Assembly (NCBI GenBank): GCA_964017125.1
Contig: OZ024915.1
Coordinates: forward strand, 16,236,480-16,300,479
Reading direction: 5' to 3'
DNA: 64,000 bases
Source: Flabesymbios commensalis
Lineage: Eukaryota > Annelida > Polychaeta > Terebellida > Flabelligeridae
A program made the translations under genes and the position numbers. Below are positions 58,728 to 64,000 of this stretch, piece by piece; positions within the stretch are counted from its first letter, which is position 1; each line of letters opens with the position of its first letter. The notes under the pieces were generated by a model. It ran no database searches and was not told the origin of the DNA. It saw nothing but the letters and a program-made list of their open reading frames with translations.

Positions 58728-58832
58728 ATGTCACTTAAAAGACCTTTTGTGCCGAAAAGTGACGTAAAGCAAAGATTTACTACTACTTATGCAGCGGCAT
58801 CTACACCCTTTCAACCCGATGGTGACGAATAG
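58728..58832 (+). CDS. Short hypothetical ORF (34 codons)
   Basis: Frame MSLKRPFVPKSDVKQRFTTT ending in AASTPFQPDGDE and TAG. It is a hydrophilic, proline-containing peptide with normal-looking codon use. It is not recognised and too short to judge. Confidence 0.2.
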   Translation: MSLKRPFVPKSDVKQRFTTTYAAASTPFQPDGDE

Positions 58833-58914
58833 CTCTGACATCTAGTAGGCAGTAGACCTACGTGTAGGCTGATAAGCAGAGTTCCAAGTCATACATCCCT
58901 AGCAATGCCAGCAA

Positions 58915-59050
58915 ACACGATACATCAATTGTTTGCTACTCGTTTTATCATTCATTTGAAGCTGGAATAAATTATTGTTGATGCAATTTCCAGCTTCAAT
59001 ATCATACCACAATTGGCCAAATGCCTCGTGTTTATCAGGTTTAATAAATT
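58915..59050. mobile_element. Foldback and family D relics
   Basis: Starts cagcaaacacgatac (family G edge), then a family D hairpin, tttgaagctggaa and gcaatttccagcttcaa. Confidence 0.55.
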
Positions 59051-59109
59051 TCAGTGACATTTTATTCAGTTAGAAACTTGTTTCAAAAAGTGTATCGTCA
59101 CATTGGTAT

Positions 59110-59364
59110 TTACCCTTACACATGTTACAGCGCGGGGATCGAATTTAGTCGTCAGAATCTGACGTCTGTAGACGTCAGATTCTGACGACTAAAGACGATC
59201 CCCGCAGTGTAAGAGTATATATTTCTGATGGCCGTAGACCCATAAAATATGTATTCAAATGAATTGGAAAGAGCTAACCTAAGATATTTATAATGATTTC
59301 AAATCGAAAAAACTCTTTGGTTTCCATGGTTTGTACAACAATATTTCAGCGCTTTAAGGGTTAA
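59110..59364. mobile_element. TTAA-type MITE, family B, well preserved
   Basis: Hairpin gtcgtcagaatctgacgtc, tgta tip, gacgtcagattctgacgac, then cgatccccgcagtgtaag, the body, and the right end agcgctttaagggttaa. Confidence 0.8.
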
Positions 59365-59550
59365 TGCCGTATCTGCCACTTTCTACGACCCTTTAATACC
59401 AAGGTGAAGATATGGCCCGAGGCCAGCAAGACTAGCGTTAACCCATGGCTAAACCTGACTGTCTGACTTTGAGGAATACCAGACTTTGTGGCATTGCCTG
59501 CGCGGCCTTGTGGTGAAGATCTCAAGATCTACGTACACATTACGACTACC

Positions 59551-59658
59551 ATCCCAACAAACTGGATCATACGTTGACCCAATGCTGGTGTAGTGCTGGC
59601 CCAGCGTATGCAGCACTGGCGCAACATTAAACAACCATCTGTCTTGTGTTTGCTGGGA
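59551..59658. mobile_element. Foldback MITE, family G
   Basis: Ends tcccaacaaac and gtttgctggga with inner gtgctggcccagcg and complement-like gcagcactggc. Confidence 0.7.
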
Positions 59659-59930
59659 TTGCTGTAACCCGACCTTGAATCTGACCTAATAGCAGCTCTA
59701 TGGTGAGAGATGTTACCAGATCAAGGTCACTCTCCTTACCTTATCACGTCATTCTGTGACATTGTTATTTAATTCTCCTGGAATGTTGATTTACGACACT
59801 GCTTGTACTAGAAAGAGTACAACACCACAACTTGTCGAGTGCCGGTACTCTAGCGCCAGACGAAGGCCATACCAAGATTAGCTGGACATTTCTTAACTTA
59901 GTTTTGTAAATTAAAAGTATGCGTTAACTA

Positions 59931-60171
59931 TTAAAGCGTTGAAATACTTTCGAATAAACCTTGGAAGACCAAAGGGTTTCTTCAAGTTGAAATCATCTTT
60001 AATTTCTTAATTAGCTCTTTTCGATTTATTGGAATACCTATGTTCTGGGTCTACGGCCATTATAAATATGTTTTACTCTGGTAGTGCGGGATCGACTTTG
60101 GACGCCAGAATCAGACGTCTACAGACGTCAGATTCTGACGACTAAAGTCGATCCTCCGCTGTATGCTTTAA
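59931..60171. mobile_element. TTAA-type MITE, family B
   Basis: Left ttaaagcgttgaaat, body gaccaaagggttt, hairpin gccagaatcagacgtc/gacgtcagattctgac, right end near gctttaa. Confidence 0.7.
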
Positions 60172-60291
60172 GTTCGTCTGTTAAGTAAAATATCGGTATC
60201 ATTGAAGAAATGGTGAAATCAAGAACTTTATTTAAACTGATAAAAGTTCTTGGTAAAATGGGATGTCTGCTGATGGGATCCCTGTTGACAT

Positions 60292-60351
60292 ATATCTCAG
60301 GAATGTGATTGGTCGAAAGTGACATATCGACCAATCACATGCTTAAGATAT
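60292..60351. other. Hairpin with 12-bp perfect core arms
   Basis: atgtgattggtcga and tcgaccaatcacat pair, extended imperfectly to atatct/agatat, around an 11-nt loop. Probably a MITE remnant. Confidence 0.65.
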
Positions 60352-60599
60352 AAATCACCGTACCGCTGTGATCTTTTAATACCACCTTTAGTTTACGTGT
60401 TTACCACCCATGAAAATACTACAACACAAAGCAATAACGTTAGGTGCTGGAGTAACTAACTATCAACAAGGCTGTTACCATGGTTACATCTCCATACTGT
60501 GATTATTCATCTAGGCGGGGGGTCCTGGTGTTACTCAGCGAGTGAGGCAACCTGGCCATGTATGATTACCATGGTTACGTGGTAGTCTCTGGTGTGGTG

Positions 60600-60855
60600 G
60601 TTTGACTTTAGTCGTCAGAATCTGAAGTCTGTAGGGGATCGACTTTGGATGTCAGATTATGACGTCTAAAGTCGATCCCCGTACTGGAAGTGAAATATTT
60701 ATAATGGCTGTAGACATATAACATAGGTATTCAAATGAAGCGGAAAAACTAATAATTATAAGACACTTATATGATGATTTCAAATAATTGAGAAAAACCC
60801 TCTGGTCTCTCGGTTTATATATACACAAGAGAGATATACCGCTTCAAGGGGTAAA
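60600..60855. mobile_element. TTAA-type MITE, family B, decayed
   Basis: Hairpin words agtcgtcagaatctgaagtc and ctaaagtcgatccccg, then cataggtattcaaatgaagc, ending ccgcttcaaggggtaaa. Confidence 0.65.
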
Positions 60856-60896
60856 CGCTTATGATGAAAGCAACGAGAACTGGTTTGGCCCAACAT

Positions 60897-61005
60897 CCTA
60901 GTGAGCACAAAACATTTTTATAACATTTATACAACGTCGGTCCAACGTCTTCGACGCTGGTCCAACATTGTATAAATGTTATACAAATGTTTTGTGTTTA
61001 CTGGG
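60897..61005. mobile_element. Foldback MITE, family G variant
   Basis: Arms ataacatttatacaa and ttgtataaatgttat with a gtccaacgtc-ttc-gacgctggtc tip. The arm sequence differs from other copies but pairs within the copy. Confidence 0.75.
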
Positions 61006-61311
61006 ATAGGTTCCTCATGCTCGCGTAAGAGAAAGACAATGTTTCTTCGCGGCACCTTTTAGGTAATCCATTTTGTGTTGTTGGACCTCAGACAGGCCTC
61101 GCTCGAATCCTGTATCAGGAGGGCTGTGTCACTCGATTCATATCACCATCCTTACGAGGTTCTTCTGGCCCAGTTTAAATATATATAGACATAGCGCTTT
61201 AACATGTTTAAGGTTAGTCTTTTGGGCGGTAACAATCCCAAGTCCTTGTAATGCACTAACCGTGTAGTTCGTTGTAATTCATTGCTTTTAAGGATAAAAA
61301 GCGAAGTATGA

Positions 61312-61378
61312 GAGGGTTAGGCTTTGTGACCCTTTAGACACAAAAGGATTAGGCTTTGTGACCCTTTAGACACAAAAG
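61312..61378. repeat. 33-bp tandem duplication
   Basis: ttaggctttgtgacccttta plus gacacaaaagg occurs twice in tandem. Confidence 0.9.
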
Positions 61379-61687
61379 GGGTGATTTACTGGTCTGGTTA
61401 TCTACAACTTACACTATGCCACCAATCCACGGCTTCTTAATTTAGATTTTCCAAGGCCCTTTTTTTACTCCTGCGTTTTCCGCTCATGTGGTCAGCACTT
61501 TCTATTTTCACTTGTATATTGATGCACCTAAATTAATTTGTTTGTGAATTATTTATTCTCAAATTAGACCTTAATTTAATTATAAATGCATGTTTCGTCT
61601 TGTGGTGTCCTTGAAGCTCTGATGATATGAGTTATTCAACTGCAGTCTACATGAGGGCCGACACGCCCCTAAACTGTAGTACATTTC

Positions 61688-61792
61688 CAGCAAGCATAAA
61701 ACCTTGGACCAAGGTTGTTTTAATGTTGGGCCACCGTTTACGACGTCGGCCCAACTATAAACCATCATTGGCTCAATTTGTCATGTTAGCTG
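61688..61792. mobile_element. Foldback MITE, family G, decayed
   Basis: Edges cagcaagcataaa and tcatgttagctga, core gttgggccaccg...cgtcggcccaac. Confidence 0.65.
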
Positions 61793-61990
61793 ATCTGGCT
61801 ATTTGGGCCCAACAAGAATTGATCTACTTCCATTCATGCAGTAGTTATATACATATTATACTCACCACACGAAGGCAAAGAGCAGTGACTGTTCTCTTAC
61901 AAGTAAGCTGCTCTACTGCTTTATGTCTACGCAGGGAAGCATAATGTGCACGTAATTGTGTCCTGCCCATTGTAGTCCATATACGAGACT

Positions 61991-62051
61991 AAACGTTGCC
62001 TCATCATTGGCCCAACGTCCGTGACGTTGGGCCAATGATGAGACAAGGTTT
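61991..62051. repeat. Foldback hairpin, family G core variant
   Basis: Arms ctcatcattggcccaacgtc and gacgttgggccaatgatgag match over 20 bp around a 3-nt tip. Confidence 0.8.
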
Positions 62052-62487
62052 AGCCAAAAGATTGTGTTAACTCTTAGTGGAAAGTCACAAGCACGAGCCA
62101 GCGACCCAGTTTGGATACTATGGCAACCAGTTGTTGCTTCTTTGTTTCTCTGAGATATGTCGTGTGGAATTCTGCCAGATAGGCTATTTTCCGGCGTCTC
62201 CCTTTGATGCCGAAGGCCACTTAAGTACATGATTAATGAGGACGTTTATCACCCCATGGCAAGGCTACTGTAACCTGCTAATAAGACTCCCAGCTGATAT
62301 AAGACTCAAGGCAAGCGTCATGTGACATAAACTGTAGTTACATCGGCGTTGTCCCAACGATATGGCAACGTTTAGATACAGCTTGTTCGGAGCTTGCAAT
62401 GCGAAAACAATGTAAGATATTGGAAATAAGTCACGAAGGGACAATTTGCTTTCTTTCCTGAAGGCTGTTGCCAAGAAATGTTGAATT

Positions 62488-62691
62488 TTAAAGGTGATCT
62501 ATCACCCCTTATATAGAATGGATAATGTTGTGACAAATAAATCAAAGTTGCCACAAGATGGGGTACAAGTGTTTCCTTATATGGGGTGATTGGCTATCAT
62601 GTGACCCTCTCAGAGGGTCACATGATAGCCAATCACCCCATATAAGGACGAAATTATTCATACCATATAGGGGATGATAGATAACCTTTAA
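62488..62691. mobile_element. TTAA-edged MITE with perfect 37-bp palindrome
   Basis: Outer inverted ends TTAAAGGTGATCTATCACCCC and ggggatgatagataacctttaa (imperfect) surround a central palindrome, 62,574-62,648, with 37-bp perfect arms and a single-base spacer at 62,611. Confidence 0.85.
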
Positions 62692-62945
62692 CACGAGTGG
62701 GGTTTTTCACATCGTTTTCAGCAGACACGGGGCAAACTGAGAGATATACCAACATATGTTCTTGCGCGGTCTTCCCTCGTGTTTTCAATCATATTATGGC
62801 TGGAATAGATGATCGTTGTCATTGAGCATCCCCGGTTTGATAGGGATGCTTGTAATGTTTGGCATTTTCCGCCGTAGACGCCGCCGCGAATTGATTTAGT
62901 GAATGAATCATATAAAACATGCGACCAAATAAGTCTCCTCACTAG

Positions 62946-62980
62946 TTTAATCCTTTAAGTGCGGGGACCGACTTCAGACA
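62946..62980. mobile_element. TTAA-type MITE, family B, left part of a second split copy
   Basis: tttaatcctttaagtgcggg then gaccgacttcagaca, cut by the family E element. Confidence 0.7.
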
Positions 62981-63185
62981 TTAAAGGACTAAATCAGGCT
63001 AAAATCATCAACAAATCGGTGATTTTATTTTGGCTTTTTAATATGACCATATGATGTAAACATGTTCATAGACTAGAACTGCAAAAGTTTTTAAGTTTTT
63101 GTGCTGCGCATTTACCAGTTCCCGTATTTCTTATTTTGTTTGTTTATTCGTATTTTGTTGATTTGAGCCTGATTGAGTCCCTTTA
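62981..63185. mobile_element. MITE, family E, copy 2, nested in family B
   Basis: Ends TTAAAGGACTAAATCAGGCT and agcctgattgagtcccttta are inverted. The interior aaaatcatcaacaaatcggtg and agactagaactgcaaaagtt match copy 1. Confidence 0.8.
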
Positions 63186-63245
63186 GGTCGATCCCCGGTT
63201 GGTCTCCATGGTTTGTACAAAACCTTTTCAGCGTTGTAAGGGTCA
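63186..63245. mobile_element. TTAA-type MITE, family B, right part of the second split copy
   Basis: gtcgatccccgg, ggtctccatggtttgtacaa and cagcgttgtaagggtcaa complete the copy started at 62,946. Confidence 0.7.
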
Positions 63246-63519
63246 AGGAGAGTCTCGGGGAATGGTTTGTCTCGTGCAGCTGTCCAGTTTTCTGCATACT
63301 AGGGGAAATGCACAATAATTGCATTATGCATTTCTGATAATAGTAATATTTTTGGGGACCGATGCTGCACAATAATATGTTGATGCAGCAGTTTTTTTGC
63401 GTGGACAAAGTACCTCGTCGTATTCTTTTCTACAAACTGCTAAACAATTTGGATCTTTTTGTCGAGCAGTTTTCCTATCTGATACGAATCAATCATTATG
63501 TGACGTACATGTAGCCGTT

Positions 63520-63632
63520 ATCCCAGCAAACACGAGACGTTGACCCAATGCTGGGCTAATGTTGGGCCACCGGCTACGACGCTGGCCCAACATTACCCCA
63601 GCATTGTGTCAACGTCTCGTGTTAGCTGGGTA
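63520..63632. mobile_element. Foldback MITE, family G, best preserved
   Basis: Nearly the whole element folds on itself. Outer arms cccagcaaacacgagacgtt and aacgtctcgtgttagctggg continue through caatgctggg/cccagcattg and aatgttgggcca/tggcccaacatt. Confidence 0.9.
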
Positions 63633-63796
63633 TGGCAATATAACAGAGTGGCGTAATACGTCCTGCAGGGTGTGATTACAGCAAGATATAATGTGTCATA
63701 CATATAGCCGTTATACAGTGACGTAATACATCCTGATCACCATAATTACTGCCAGGGGGTGATTATATCAAGACGGAAGTATCAAGTGTGTCGACG

Positions 63797-63905
63797 AACA
63801 GCAAACGTTGACGTGACTATGTCGGTTTAAAGCCGTCACAACGTCCCGAACATTGGCTCAACATTAATCCGACGCTGTATAACCGACAGCGTCGGGTGTT
63901 TTCTC
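63797..63905. repeat. Foldback-like relic with tip hairpin
   Basis: Left acagcaaacgttgac and a perfect 10-bp pair ccgacgctgt/acagcgtcgg (63,869-63,895). Confidence 0.55.
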
Positions 63906-64000
63906 GGAGTCATCGTCAATCACGATTAGTATAAATTATTAAAACATAGGTTACCAAATATTGGTTCTTAAAGATAAAATAGTTGGGTGATTACTGGTAA

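Noticed and set aside
61627-61944. 105-codon ORF, plus strand
   Set aside because: It runs across a foldback MITE (61,688-61,792), so its composition reflects the repeat.
63112-63408. 98-codon ORF, minus strand
   Set aside because: It begins inside two nested MITEs and has no recognisable domain.

Overview
This window looks like repeat-dense intergenic or intronic DNA from a marine invertebrate animal. The reasons are an AT-rich background, frequent taggcct and tacatgta words, animal-type LINE and Ty3/Gypsy retrotransposons, and a great many short hairpin transposons. The lineage (hemichordate, echinoderm, amphioxus or lophotrochozoan) cannot be settled from the sequence alone. I find no host protein-coding gene, rRNA or tRNA that I can defend. 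A few short ORFs and exon-like segments are listed at low confidence.

Layout. 1-9,231: mostly unassigned AT-rich DNA, with a 5'-truncated CR1/L2-like LINE (3,127-4,025, minus), microsatellites, one hAT-like terminal fragment and a few exon-like pieces. 9,232-23,530: an array of broken Ty3/Gypsy LTR elements, all on the minus strand, with a CHCC-type Gag zinc finger typical of the CsRn1 clade. Two related families with two diverged LTR types alternate. A block holding the first family and its flanking LTRs occurs twice (9,232-15,809 and 18,598-23,009) at roughly 2% divergence. 23,530-26,130: unassigned repeats. 26,131-29,680: a long LINE on the minus strand with an open 877-codon reverse transcriptase ORF, a damaged endonuclease region and a 3' tail carrying three copies of a 49-nt hairpin. 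29,680-36,219: unassigned DNA, a candidate promoter with a short ORF (31,259-31,497), and a foldback family, one member of which is split by a TA-flanked 1.3-kb DNA transposon. 36,220-38,484 and 52,793-57,245: two copies of a Helitron-like (pearl/HINE-type) element whose core is a satellite of about 145-bp monomers.

38,985-63,905: a dense field of MITEs. Several families share TTAA...CCCTT termini (piggyBac-like architecture) and each carries one strong hairpin. Another family is a foldback with CCCAGCAAACACGA ends. Several insertions are nested, so a relative age order can be read directly: the larger Helitron-like copy sits inside a TTAA MITE, and a second TTAA MITE is split by another MITE family. 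The most interesting signal is that hairpin arms differ between copies of one family yet remain complementary within each copy. That implies either arm-to-arm correction or selection for the fold. Nothing here works together as an operon or pathway; the window is best read as a layered record of transposition.
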